From Telopea speciosissima (taxonomy: Eukaryota; Streptophyta; Magnoliopsida; Proteales; Proteaceae), in NCBI RefSeq assembly GCF_018873765.1, contig NC_057924.1, forward strand, positions 7,874,001-7,938,000: DNA of 64,000 nt. Direction: 5' to 3'. This document shows, piece after piece, positions 47,182-59,768 of the stretch (positions are counted from its first letter, which is position 1; every line of letters starts with the position of its first letter). Under the pieces are notes generated by a model. The model was not told where the DNA came from. It did not search any database and saw nothing but the letters and a program-made list of their open reading frames with translations. The position numbers and the translations under genes were made by a program.

Positions 47182-48680
47182 TGACTATTGGCATTTTAGC
47201 TTTATGAATGTTGATAGGTTGGCTTGTGGATGGTGACATCACCAAGTTCTTCAAGTCATCTATGTTCTATTCCCCTCTTTCTCTCTTGTATCAATGAGGA
47301 TTGGATCCTCTGCACATGCCTTTGGGAGTTCGTAGGTACTTCCTCACAAATTCCACTTATTTTTAACTAGACTTTTTTTTTACTCCTTTTCCATTTTTCT
47401 CTAATAGGGGTAAAATAGGCATTATGAATTAATAGTTAAAGCCCATTAGAATTTTATAAGTTTAGGATAATAATTTACAATCTTTTCATAGCTTTAGACT
47501 CTGTTTTTTTTTTCTTCTAAGTAGAGTGTTCTAGTTAATTAAAATATGAAATAAGAAATTAAGGATAATTTTGCTGTATGGGTCAGAATAGCTTTGATAT
47601 AATTAAGAATATAAGATATGTATTAGAGTAGTCAATTCATGATTGCCATTGTATTATGGAATTCAAGTTCAAACTCAATTTCAAAATTTGATATTCAAGT
47701 ATCATTCATGTTCTAAGAAAGTTGGTATATTAGTTTAATTTTTCTTTTCAAAATAAAAAGTAGTTACTTCACTAGTTATGAAAGAAAGTTTCTTCACTAA
47801 AGCTCTATCATGTGAATGGCTAATTTGGTCATTTGACAATGGGGTGATAATTGTTTCTTTTATATCAATACATGTCAAATTTAAGGGTCTATCTCAATTG
47901 TCAGACCCCTTGCATGTATTGAACTCTGATTCTCGAAACTTACCATTGGGAAGATAAAATAAACATAATTGAAATTAAACTTTGTTTGGATAATTTGGTT
48001 TTCTCATTGGTAGCTTGAAAAACCTAAAAATTCCTTTGGAAAAGGTAAGAATTTTTGTTTATTTGATGGTGAAAAGAAATGTAAGAGAGAGTAATACTAT
48101 GGTCGGTACACGAAAAATAAACCTTATGAATTGTTTTTCCTTTTGTAAAAAGTTTGAATTATCTTATGGTTGAAGTTTTTCTTCAATAAGGTTGAGAGGA
48201 GAATATCTTAAACCATGATTGGATTCTTAGAATGGTAAATGTAATCATTAAATCCCACCTCCTTAGGTTAAAGGTCCAAAATATCCTTTATCAATTCAAT
48301 TGGAAATTAGATTTTATGAATTAAAATATTGTATTTTTACTCAATTTTGTCCCTCAATAGAATTGCCATTCAATCGGAGATTAGATTTTATGAATTAAAA
48401 TATTATATTTTCACTCAATTTTGTCCCTCAACAGAATTGCCATTAAAATATGCTTAATTTTATCTTGAAAGTGATATAAATTGGACACTTCATGACCTTT
48501 TTTATTTAACTAAAAAGTCTTACCAAAACAAATGACTTGGCCGACAATTGTATCGAATTTTCACAGGTCAATCATCAAAAAAATAAAAAAAATTTAAAAT
48601 TATTATATTATATTTCTACAGGTTTTATCCTTTTTTTTTTTGTAGACCCATAACATTATTTACGAAAGTCAATGAAGTCA
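47182..48680. other. Intergenic with a 74-bp tandem duplication
   Basis: AT-rich. At 48302-48448 a 74-bp unit (attagattttatgaattaaa...ttttgtccctcaa) occurs twice in tandem. Phrases such as 'tgattggattcttagaat' occur at 46397 and 48220, showing an older shared repeat. No gene. Confidence 0.5.
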
Positions 48681-48689
48681 ATGATTCAA

Positions 48690-50057
48690 GGGTATACGCG
48701 CACCCTTACAATGCACCCAATATTCCTCATACCTCGTCTAAGATTTTGATAAGTCTACATACCACTCTTGAAAATCCCACGTAGCACCCGTACTTTACAC
48801 CCTAAAGCCATTTAAGTCCATATCAAGAGTTAAATGCTTAAAAAATGACCAAACTACATTTTCTTGTATTTTTTCTAAAATTTGGAAAGACCTAATTGCC
48901 TTGATATATTTGATAAAATTCAAAAAGATCAAAATGCCCTCATCTTCCCCAAATCATCATCTTTTTTTACAATGTATACTACCACCACCACCGCCACCCA
49001 CTATTACCAACATCACCACCGTGAAGCCCACCTCTAGCATCACCTCCAACTCCTCCACCTCTGCCAATTCCAACACCGAGTCCCCCTCCCTTGCCTATTC
49101 CTCCTCCAACACCGCCGCCCTAACCAAATCTACCCCCAGTGTGGTGGCGATGTTGTTGTGGAGTCATCTTTTTCGTTTGCTTTTGAAATCGAATCCGCTT
49201 ACTAAGATTGAAGATAAGGAGAAACAGAGAGACTTAGAGGGAAGCGACGAAGAGGGGAGATGAGGACCTGTGGTGGATTTAGGTGTGGCGAATTATGCAA
49301 GTTCGGCTCGAGATGGAATGACTCCAGGTTTCAGACCCTGCAAATCCCATTAATGGAGGTGTTCATGCCATTTAATAGAGCATAAAAAACGAAGAAGGAA
49401 CAAAAACGAAAACCCCATTAATGGAGCATATAAAAGTACGAAAGGAATTAAAACGAAAGCCCCCACCTGTAATTGGTACTAAGAATATCATTGGTACCTT
49501 TCGGGATGTAATTGGGATCTTTCTGGGTTTACCCATTCCAGATTTCAGATTCATCCACCACTTAAGCAGGATGTAATGAAAACCAGAGAAAAAATTACAG
49601 AAATATCGAAGAGAAGTCGAAAGAAGCAATTTCCCACGTGTCCAATTTCCACCATCTAGGTAGCATTAGTTTCAATTCTCCGACATTAACTCCCTCGTCC
49701 CCTAGACCTGAGCCAAGTTATAATAATTACTTGAGTAAATTGACCTGATGGGTGGTGGTGGTGGTGGTGGTGGTGGTAGTAGTAGTAGTAGTAGTAATAT
49801 TGGGTATTTACATTGTAAAAGAAGATGACGATGATTTGGGGAAGATGGGGGCATTTTAGTCTTTTTAAATTTTAGTAAATAGATCAGAGCAATTAAGTCT
49901 TTCCAAATTTAAAAAAAGATAGAAGAAATGATAGTTTGATCATGTTTTAGTATTTAACACCTGCGTGGAATTTTCAGGGATGGTATGTGGACTTGTCAAA
50001 ACCATAAGGGGTACAAGGAATATTGGGTGCATTTTAGAGGATACGCGTATTTAACTC
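48690..50057. mobile_element. MULE-type element with ~300-bp TIRs and 9-bp TSD
   Basis: The arms at about 48690-48995 and 49755-50057 are imperfect inverted copies: acaatgcacccaatattcct faces aggaatattgggtgcatttt, and tcatcttccccaaatcatcatc faces gatgatttggggaagatg. A perfect 9-bp TSD atgattcaa flanks the element (48681-48689 and 50058-50066). The ~750-bp interior has different composition. It includes an open stretch (TTVKPTSSITSNSSTSANSN ... DKEKQRDLEGSDEEGR, to 49263) that could be captured coding DNA. Confidence 0.85.
49750..49797. repeat. (GGT)n/(AGT)n microsatellite
   Basis: About ten GGT units followed by six AGT units at the inner edge of the right MULE arm. It mirrors the CCA-rich stretch at 48980-49020 in the left arm. 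Confidence 0.9.
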
Positions 50058-50066
50058 ATGATTCAA

Positions 50067-50820
50067 TTCTACATTCCTCTTGGTACATTTTTTTAAATTA
50101 TATGATTTTTTTTTATTTTTTTTGGAAGTTTTTGATTCAATAAACTCGAGAATCTTGTTAGAAAAGATAAATTTTTATTGATTTTCTGTTATTTCATTGA
50201 CTGAAAAGAGGGAAAAAATTGTAAAAGATGCCATGTATTTAGGCACTAATTTGTTTGTCCCGATTCCAAAGCATTAGAGCATAGGAATGTTGTCTCTAGT
50301 TAACGTATGTTTGGTCATATGATTGTGATTCAATTAGTTTTGTCTTCTCTTCCGTCATATAAATTATCAAATGCTGGACCTCACATCAGCCCAAACTTTT
50401 GGAATGGAGATATTGATGACAAAAAAACAAAAAAAAAAAAAGATCGGTGGGAAGTTTTGGTCTTAGGAAGATCTTCAACTCATAATAAAGTTTTCATACA
50501 CGGTTGTGTAAACCGTGTATGTGAGAAGGTGAGAGCTTTTAGGCATTAATTAATGGGTGGGGGTTTATGATTTTTCCAATTCTTTGTGAAAGGAGACATG
50601 ATCGTGTATGCTTATACGGCCGTGTATCAAAACTTCCCCCAATTATGATATACCAACATGGACCACCATTAATCATCATGTCCTATTTCCTAATTGTTTT
50701 TTTGATGAAACTAGAGTTACCTCAAATGTAACATTGGTGAAATGTAAGGTATTCAAAACATGATATTGCAAACGTTCAGTACCCCAGATGTATTTTCTGT
50801 AAACTTTAGATATCGAATTT
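50067..50820. other. Intergenic, no gene seen
   Basis: AT-rich. Paired phrases 'catacacggttgtgtaaaccg' (50497) and 'cggccgtgtatcaaaact' (50618) in opposite orientation suggest a decayed MITE. Confidence 0.4.
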
Positions 50821-50997
50821 TGCTCCTCTCAGGTTCCCTGTCTGATCAGGTGGGCAGATTCCTCTCATAGGGGGGGCGAAAATGACGACCTCACCCCACC
50901 CGGGTAGTATGTTCGGGCAGGGGTGAGGTCGTCATTTCCGCTCCCTTATGAGAGGAACCTGTACACCTGACCAGGTAAGGAACCTGAGAGGAGAACG
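50821..50997. mobile_element. Palindromic MITE (~177 bp)
   Basis: The arms pair tgctcctctcaggttccctg with aggaacctgagaggagaa, and gaaaatgacgacctcacccc with ggggtgaggtcgtcatttcc. The loop is short (about 20 bp). Predicted to fold into a near-perfect hairpin. Confidence 0.8.
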
Positions 50998-52136
50998 ATC
51001 ATTAGATATCCCGTGTCATTTACCAAAAAAAAAAAAAAAAAAAAAGAGTAAAAAATTGACTAATTGGGATTGGATGTTGCTGATTCTAATTCGATTTGAA
51101 TGGGCAATTCATCTAATCCAATTGCTATTCCTCAAACCGTTGCGAGCTTTGCAACTGAGTATATGATGATTTCATTCAAAAAAAAGAAAAAAGAGAAATT
51201 GAGTATAGGATGATATGGCTGCAAAGTTTGAGATCCAACCAAATTGACATATATATGGTATATTTAGTTGCCAATGGCATAGCAATGGATTATCGAAACC
51301 TGTTCTTGGGACGATAATATAAGAATAAAAGAAAAGGTTCTCAGAACAAGCAAGGCACACTACATTTTTGTACATTTTTTTAAATCATTAGTTCTCTTTT
51401 GAAAAAAAAATTTAATATAATAATATATGTGAAGAGGGGTAATGTATACCTTAAGCTCAGAGAACCTTTTCGTACCTTTGAAAAGGTGAGAATTTTTGTT
51501 TGTTTTTTAAGTGGAAGGAAATGTAAGAGAGAGTGTAATACTATGTTCGGGACACGAAAAGAAACCTTACAAATTGAGTATGACTATCTAATGAATCTTT
51601 GAATTGACTTGTTCTGTCAGGAAAATGTTGAATTGTTTATGCGTTGAAAGTTCCTTCATCAGAGTGATTTGATGTTTTTTTTTTAAGTATTTAACATGAC
51701 GTTTAGATTCATCAAATAGTGAATATCATCATTAACTGCCACCAATTATTATTGAAAGATCGAAATAACATTTTTTTTCCCCTTCAATCCAAAGGTTAGA
51801 TTTGATGTATTAAAATATTATATTTTTAGTTTGGTCAAAGAATTTAATCCTTGTCTCATTCTTTCCTCCATAGAATTTACATAAGCAATTGCTTAATATT
51901 GGGTAAGACTTAATTTAATCTTGATGTGTACAAGATATGCTTGCACCAGTAATCACGTAAACAAATCACTTTTAAGACGGTCTTTGTTTAACTAAGAAAG
52001 TCAAAAATTAAAAACATTTTTAAAAAACATATTATATTTGTATAGGTTTTACTTATCATTAAAAAAATATTATTTACCAAAGTCAATAATTCAATTCTAC
52101 ATTTTTCTTGTTATATGTTTCTCGTGCTACTTGGAG
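50998..52136. other. Intergenic, no gene seen
   Basis: AT-rich with a poly-A run at 51025-51045. No coding domain. Confidence 0.5.
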
Positions 52137-52394
52137 TAGGGCTGTAAATGGATCGGATTCGGCTTGGATAGTGTTATATCCGCATCCACATCCGATTAGC
52201 TATCGGACGGATTCGGATAGTGCTAAATGGATACAGATCGGATATTTTATCCGTTTACATGTAAATATAGCTTTTCGGATAGCTATAGCCTATCCGTATC
52301 TGCATCCGTTTAGCTTTCAGACGGATTCAGATAGTGCTAAACGGATACAGACACGGATACGGAAACGAATTTTGGCTATTCATTTACACCCCTA
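52137..52394. mobile_element. 258-bp hAT-like MITE with 8-bp TSD
   Basis: Starts tagggctgtaaatggatcgg and ends catttacacccccta-type sequence (catttacacccctaa at the junction). It contains two copies of a 'gctatcggacggattcggat' / 'gctttcagacggattcagat' block. Octamers acttggag (52129-52136) and acctggag (52395-52402) flank it with one mismatch. It is the same length as the reconstructed split MITE at 23459-27024. Confidence 0.88.
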
Positions 52395-52790
52395 ACCTGG
52401 AGCTCTCAAGATTCAAGATTATGGAATGGGGGGATTCACTTGATCCCAGTGATTTCGATTCTGGTTTTGGTTGAGTCAGAATCGGCTTGGAATCGATTGA
52501 ATACCCTAGAAATAAAATCAGGACAAAAAAAGCAAAGATTTTATAAAATATATGATTTTAGAGTTTTTCATTCAATAAACTTAGGGATCTTATTAGAAAG
52601 GAGTAAATTTTATTAATATTTGTTATTTTTTTAATTTTTGGTAAATTAAATTTTTGTTATTTCATTGACTAAGAATGAAACAATGACAAAAATTAATATC
52701 ACACAAAATTCACCACAAAATCAAAACAAAATCCACTAGAATCGGGATTGGTTGCCGGCCCCCCGATTTTGATTTGATTCTTGAGGCGTG

Positions 52791-52948
52791 GGGCTCCTCT
52801 GTAGCGCGACACAACGTGTAGTGCACACCCGATAGTCTGCAGTGCACGGGCACGTAGCCCAACAACCCACCTATTTGTTGGGCTGCATGCCCATGCACTG
52901 CAGATTGTCGAATGTGCGCTACACGCTGTGTCGCACTACAAAGGACCC
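52791..52948. mobile_element. Strong hairpin MITE, ~73-bp arms
   Basis: The left arm (52791-52865; gcgacacaacgtgtagtgca, gtctgcagtgcacgggca, agcccaacaa) pairs with the right arm (52876-52948; gttgggct, gcccatgcactgcaga, gcgctacacgctgtgtcgc). Mismatches are scattered and the loop is about 10 bp. It could fold like a small-RNA precursor, but this is typical of foldback MITEs. Confidence 0.8.
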
Positions 52949-53037
52949 AAATCCGATTCCTGAGTGCCTCCAGTTATCAGATGGATGCTACTTTTTGGAG
53001 AGAAATTCTTTTACAAACTTTGAGAGCTGCTTTTAGT

Positions 53038-54263
53038 AAAGGGGAAAATATAGGGATACTCCCTCAACTATGGCCTATTTTTATGTACACTCCCTTATCT
53101 TTAAAACCTTTCAAACACACCCCCTCATCTATTGAAAACATGTAAACTAGTCCATCAAACTAATTGCCGTTTACTTTTAAACGTCAATATTCATGCAACC
53201 ATTTTTTTAGGACCAAATTGTCCAAATTAAAAGTTTGAAGATGAAAATACCCTTTAGGGGTAAATACACCCCCACATCTTTAAAACCTTATGAGTCAGTC
53301 ACACTTTTACCTAACTAACAAAAAAACATAAAGTTACTAAAATACCCTCTATACTTTAATACATTAAAAAAAAAAAGGACCAAACTACCATAATTCCTCC
53401 CACCCTTCTAGTTACCCCATTTCCCAAATCTCTCGTGAACTCCTCAGGTAATCTTTCTCTCTCTCCGCTCCATTCACTTTGTCACATCTTCGCCTTCCTT
53501 ATCTTTTCGCAAATAAAATCACTCTCCCAATTTTATAGAAAAAGAAGGTTTTTCTGACTTCTAGAGTTCACCTCTTAATTTTCAAGCCTTAGATTTGTTC
53601 GAAATATGAAAATTTCTAGAGCCAAAGGGAAAAAGAACAACCAGATTTAGAGAATTGTCAATAACTTATTCAAGACATATTGGATGAATCTGAAACTCTG
53701 TTTGAAGGGTCAATTCAAGATGTAGAATAGGTCTGTAAAACATGATCCAAATCTAACCCTTGGATCTCAAGTTATGGGGCATTCCTACTCTAACTGGGAA
53801 ACTAGAAACAACCCAAAAAATTCAGAATCGATACAAGCCTTCAAGGTTCAGAACATCAATCAATTAACAGTCTATCTTGATGATTGAATAGAAAATTGAA
53901 ATTAGGTTTAGCATATCTAACCAGAAAGTTGAAATTTTCAGAGTCGAACTACTATAAGGAACCCAGAATTTCTAGTAGTTAGAATTCAAAGTTATAAAAC
54001 AAAAACTGAAAAGGCATGAGTTGTATTTACCCCTAAAGGGTATTTTCATCTTCAAACTTTTAATTTGGACAATTTGGTGCTAAAAAAAATGGTTGGATGA
54101 GTATTGACGTTTAAAAGTAAACGGAAGTTAGTTTGATGGACTAGTTTACATGCTTTCAATAGATGAGGGGGTGTGTTTGAAATGTTTTAAAAGATGAGGG
54201 GGTGTATATGAAAACAGACCACAGTAGAGGAGTTGAGGGGGTGTCCCTATATTTTTCCCTTTA
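53038..54263. mobile_element. Long-inverted-repeat element (~1.2 kb) upstream of the CRK gene
   Basis: Arms of about 230 bp (53038-53270 and 54025-54263) are imperfect inverted copies: gacaatttggtgctaaaaaa faces ttttttaggaccaaattgtcc, and cacaccccctcatctattga faces tcaatagatgagggggtgtg. The ~750-bp interior differs in composition. It has a pyrimidine-rich segment and a 'cctcaggtaatctttc' donor-like site near 53445. No TSD was found. A MULE-like element with captured 5'-UTR-like DNA is one reading. Confidence 0.75.
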
Positions 54264-54588
54264 ATAAATCAACAGAAAAAACGCATCGGGCTCAGGCACA
54301 CATCATTGCATGCCCAACAGCCCGACACCGTTGGATGCCTCACTGGGCATTCCGTGAGCACTAGGCTTTCTCGAGAGGAGCTGGATCCGTAGAAACAGAC
54401 CAAGTCCAAGTGTCATAACTGCCAATTATTTTTTATTTCTACTCAATTCTTCTGCGTTTAGCCACAGTAGGAAAAATCAGAGAAGGTAGCAGCGACTTGA
54501 TGATGCCTCATCTATGTTTTCTATTTCTTTCAAGTTTAGAGTCTATTCTCTCTCAAGTTTCAGCCTTACAGTTGAGTTCTCTTAGACA
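54264..54588. promoter_or_regulatory. Presumed promoter and 5' UTR of the CRK gene
   Basis: 325 bp between the inverted-repeat element and the CRK start. The first ~110 bp contain 'gcatgcccaacagcccgaca' phrases like the hairpin MITE at 52791-52948. No confident TATA box; the last 150 bp are pyrimidine-rich. Confidence 0.4.
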
Positions 54589-55351
54589 ATGTCTCTTCAT
54601 AGTTTCAGGGTTGCCAAAGATTCACCTTCAATTCTGTTCTTATTGCTTTCATGCTTACTAATGATGACCTTTAATGGCTCTTGCTCAGCAGATCCTCTTA
54701 TGTACTATTGCCCAAATCCAGCCAAACATGAATCCAACAGCACATTTGCTTCTAACCTTAAGCAACTTCTCTCGAGTCTTTCGTCGAACAACTCTCTCTC
54801 AGGGGGTTTCTATAACACTTCAGTGGGCAGTGATACGAGCCAAGTCTATGGGCTTGCGCTCTGTAGAGGCGATGTCACCCGCGAGGTTTGCCGAAATTGC
54901 GTGGAGAATGCAAGTCGAGACATCCTTTCTTTGTGCCCTCAGAATGAAGACGCAACTATCTGGTATGAATATTGTCAATTGCGCTATTCGTATCAGAAGG
55001 TCTTCTCTGTAATGGTTTATGCTGGAAAGTACCCTACCTGGAATGATCATCAGCCAAATGTGTCGAACCCAGGAGAGTTTTACCAGATTTTGAGTGATTT
55101 GCTGAACGAACTTACTAGTCAGGTTTCCTCTAATTCTTCTGATCGTTTGTTTGCCACAAAAGAAGCTAAAGTCCCAGGAACAGGGAAGGTACTTGGCTTG
55201 GCTCAGTGTACTGGTGATATATCTGCTGTTGACTGTGAAAGTTGCCTTCGAAATGCCATGGGAGACCTCGAAGGGTGTTGTTCTACGCGTCAAGGAGGAA
55301 TGGTTCTTGATACAAGTTGCGATTTGAGGTTTCAAGTTTCAATTGTAAAAG

Positions 55352-55435
55352 GCAAGTACTTAGATAAATTCCAATTTACTTGAAAATTTTGATGTCTTTT
55401 AGCCCTTATTCATGTTTTTTTCTGTTTTTCTGTAG
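55352..55435 (+). other. CRK intron 1 with GC-AG splice sites
   Basis: The donor AAAG|GCAAGT at 55351/55352 is a textbook GC-type donor. The acceptor is ttctgtag at 55428-55435. This phase-1 junction gives VK-A-KGRGKS. The nearby GT options lead to stops within a few codons of exon 2. Confidence 0.7.
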
Positions 55436-56224
55436 CTAAAGGAAGGGGCAAAAGTCTGATTATAATTATCACTAGCATTGCAGTACCTGTACTTGTTCTT
55501 CTTGTTGGCTCCTGTGCCTACTGCCTTTGCAGAAGGAAGGGAAGACGAGGTAAGTTGTTAACACTGTAGAAAAGGATCCATTTCAACATATCAGCAATTA
55601 AAGTTCACAGCTTTCTTGCAGATGAGGAAAAAAGCGAAAACCCGCTATTAATCAAAATGAAACAGATTACTAGCAAACAAGTCTCTGACCAGAATATGCC
55701 ACAACAGAATCAGATCGATTCATCAGAGTTGCCTTTGATTGATTTTGATACTATAAAAATTGCCACAGACAACTTCTCAGATACTAACAAGATTGGACAT
55801 GGTGGGTTTGGCACTGTTTACAAGGTAAAGAAAACATCCTCCATTTGAATATAGGATTGGTTAATTTCTTGTCGTTCCTCAAGCCTTAATATTTATGCTA
55901 ACAAACAAGTGGGTTCAAGGAAACTCACAGGGCACGTTACCAGATGGAAAGGAAATAGCTGTGAAAAGGCTTTCAAGGAGGTCATGGCAAGGTTTAGAGG
56001 AGTTCAAGAATGAAGTTATACTAATTGCACAGCTTCAACACCGGAACCTTGTGAGGCTCCTAGGGTGTAGTGTAGAAGGAGAGGAAAAGCTGCTCATCTA
56101 TGAGTTAATGCCTAACATAAGCCTTGATGTTTTCATCTTTGGTATGATCTTCCTTTCCCTTCCATCTCTGTGTTTTTTTTTTCAAGATTCATATTGTCAT
56201 TTTCCCATAAAAATTATTTGCTAG

Positions 56225-56572
<348 letters not shown>

Positions 56573-57251
56573 TAGTAAGTCTTATCCTCTTTTACTCTGA
56601 ACCATTCACTTAAGATTAGTTTTTAAATTAAAACGGGAAAATGGGAGAAAATCATATGCTCTAGCAGGCTCATCTCCTAATTAATAACTGACTTCAATAA
56701 TTTCCATCTCAAACAGTGGATATGTCTCCAGAATATGCAATGGAAGGGATATTTTCTGTTAAGTCTGATGTTTTCAGCTTTGGTGTTATCTTGCTTGAGA
56801 TAGTAAGTGGCAAGAGAAACAACAGCTACCTTAAGGAGCATGGTCAAACCCTCTTGGGATATGTAAGACTTACAGTTAATAAAATTTTATTTAAAACTAC
56901 AGAATTGGAAGTGAAAATTTGTAAGCTGTTAGATGTCAATTACAGGTATGGAGACTATGGGATGAAGGCAAAGCCTTGGATTTTGTAGACCCGTCGTTGA
57001 TCAGCTCATGCTCAAGAACAGAAGAAGTATTAAGATGCATCCATATTGGGCTTCTGTGTGTTCAAAGAGAAGCAGATGATAGACCCACCATGTCAGATGT
57101 CATCGTTATGCTAGAAAGTGATTCTAGAGATCTTCCTCAGCCTACAGAACCTGCATTTGCTTTGGGAAGAGTTGTGGTCCAAACTAATCAATCTTCCACT
57201 GTCATTTGTTCTATAAATGCAGTTACTGTTTCTAATGTCACACCTCGGTGA

Positions 57252-58657
57252 GAGTCAAGGAGTCGTCTCTGGCTCTACTTCCCAACTGAAGAGGTCTGCA
57301 ATATTGATGCCAAGAATCTTAGTATGTCTTCTTAACTAAAATGAATAATTCCACAAGGCATTGAAGCTTAGTAGAATAGAGGAAGGTTTGACGGTTTTAA
57401 AGTGTCATAGAACCTAAGCATTGTCCAGATATGATTGTATTAGAATTCTTCTGTATTCGATTTTGATTATAAACTTCAGAATTTCAAGTCCAACTGTAAA
57501 GAAACAGAGATGTAAGTTTGTACAGTTGGAGATGTTTGACCAGAGTAAACTTTTCAGTCCCTTTCTTGCTCTGAATTTGGAGCCTTTTTGTTCAAAATTA
57601 AGAATCTAAATTTGCAGTGTGTGTTCTTTTGGCAAAAACCCTCTTGGACACAAGACGAATGAGTAGTCCTGTCTCCCACCTCAAGTGAAAGGGAAAGCCT
57701 CCAAATCCCGGAATGATGTTCTGAATTGGTACACTGGCTCTTGCACTGGCCAAACCTGTTATACTAGAATGGAGTTGGGTTGTGTTGATTTTAGACTGGC
57801 CCAGCCCAACAACCCCTGTTTGTTTGGCTGGATCACCAAAGGGTTCAAGAGATCGGAATCGAAGCAGGATCGTTAGCCATTGATTCCCTTCCGATTCCAT
57901 TTCGGTTTCGGCCAGAATCGGATTGAATCACTGATAAAGGAAATTCTAAAATCGGAATCAACTAAAATCAAAATCGACCACGGCCAATTCCAAACCAAAT
58001 TGGCTGATTCTATCCTGATTCCTCAGACCTTGCATTTGATCAAGTCTATTTCTTCCAGCCATCAAATCTTCTTCTCAACTCAACTCAATAATCCATAATC
58101 TTTTTTAGGCCTCCCCCAACTAGAGAGTGGCACCCAAATATTTGATTGAGAACTTCCTCATGACAATTCATAAAAGTTTCTGCAACTGGGTTTGTTTCTC
58201 TGTAATGATGAGTAATCTTCCAAGCTAGAGATGGAAGAAAAACATGGAATAAAGTTGAGACACACACCATCATAGAGTAGTAGGAGTCCCATTCAATCAA
58301 TAAATTGTTGAAACCATACTCCAAGAAGACCATAGAATAAAGTTGAGAACTAGACTGCAAAGTTGGTATACCCCCCAAAATATATTCTCTGAAACAATAT
58401 ATAGATTTACCACCATGATTTCGGAAAACACCATTAGCTCCAACATGACCTGGGTTGCCAAGTGCAAATCCATCTATATTTCGGATTCCATGTTATTATT
58501 TCTTTCTTTTCTTAATTTCATTCCCTCTCTTGTTTCCTTAATAATAGTAGGGGAAGAGATTCGTGCAGGGGAAGGATGGGGCATCGACGATTCGTAAATA
58601 GGGGGAGGGTAGTGTTGGTATTGGATGGGGCTTTTGTTTCCATCCAAAGGTTTTGTG
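57252..58657. other. 3' flank of CRK and intergenic sequence
   Basis: Presumed CRK 3' UTR first. At 57840-58000 are 'ggaatcgaagcagga / cagaatcggattgaatc' phrases of a decayed repeat. No gene seen. Confidence 0.45.
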
Positions 58658-59435
58658 TAAGGGTGTCAATTTCGGGCCTGGGCTGATAGACCCGACCCGA
58701 CTGAACCCACCCAGTCCGTTTACTAAACGTGTTAGGCTGAAGCCCGACACATTTAGTGACCGGGTGGTCCTGGTGTGGGGTCCTAGCCCGTCGGGTGCCC
58801 GACCGGACCTACCGATTCTAAGCCCGATTTAGCCCACCCGGTTACAGCCTGACACTTTACCTTTTATACTTCTCCTCCCCTTACCTCTCCCGGTCTCCCC
58901 TGTGTGACTATGTCTGATCTTGTCTTCTATCATATTCTTTTCAGAATTTATGGATTAATTACAATATCCTCATCTAGGACTGTATGATTTTGATAGGTTG
59001 GTGATATATATTTCAATTCTATCCTGAGAATTATTCAATTGAAAATTTCTCTTTCATAATCTATCTTAAATTTTAGATTCTATTGAGCACTCGATAGAGT
59101 CTACTTCCAATAGGATTTCTTTTATGGGTTTCATTGTCGAATTCGGTTCCCTGTCATTACTGGTTTGATTTGTTTGAAATTGAGATCACCATATCATGTA
59201 TTTTTCTTTTGGTGGTGGGGGGGGGGGATTATAATTCTTCTGCACAACCTGTATCGTTTAAAGCCCGTTTAGATTTAAACAGGCCCACAGCCCGGTTCTG
59301 TACCAGTTAAGGCCCGATTATAGCTTGAGCTCGATCGAGCCCGTCTAGGCCAGACCTGATTATATAAACGGACGATCACAATGCAGGCTTTAAGCACTGT
59401 GAGGCCCGGGTAGGCTTGACCGGTTGACACCCCTA
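58658..59435. mobile_element. hAT-like non-autonomous element, perfect 8-bp TSD
   Basis: Starts taagggtgtcaatttcgggc and ends ccggttgacacccccta-type sequence (ttgacacccctag at the junction). Inverted ends TA(A/G)GGGTGTCAA match those of the 10507-12118 element. The octamer gttttgtg flanks it perfectly (58650-58657 and 59436-59443). Subterminal DNA is rich in 'cccgacc/ggcccg' phrases. There is no transposase. Confidence 0.9.
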
Positions 59436-59492
59436 GTTTTGTGTGCCAAAACAACAAAAGGAAATGCTTATTCACGACAACAACAACAACAA

Positions 59493-59768
59493 TATAGTCT
59501 GCGTAGGTTTAGTCCCACATCGGGTGTGTATTGTGTATATCCGTCATTCCATGGTCCTAAAAGTTGGTTAATCTTTTGGGATTGGTGTGCGGTTTACGTG
59601 ATTATACTTTCATCAAAAAAACAAAATATGATATGCGTGGGTTTAGTCTCACATTGGGTGTGTGAGTGTGTGGTGTGTGTTATGTATATCCGCCATTCCA
59701 CGGTCCTAAAAGTCAGTTAACCTTTTGGAATTGGTGTGTGGTTTGTGTGATTACACTTTCATAAATGG
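59493..59768. repeat. Imperfect direct duplication, ~135-bp unit
   Basis: Two copies (59493-59622 and 59625-59768) each have 'gtttagtcccacatcgggtg' or its variant, then 'ccattccacggtcctaaaag' and 'ttttgggattggtgtg'. The phrase 'agtcccacatcgg' occurs in some TRIM-type retroelements, but no TRIM structure is proven. Confidence 0.65.

Noticed and set aside
50948-51166. 72-codon plus-strand ORF
   Set aside because: It starts in the right arm of a palindromic MITE and runs through a poly-A tract (poly-Lys).
54820-55335. 171-codon minus-strand ORF
   Set aside because: It is antisense to CRK exon 1, whose DUF26 cysteine spacing explains the open frame.
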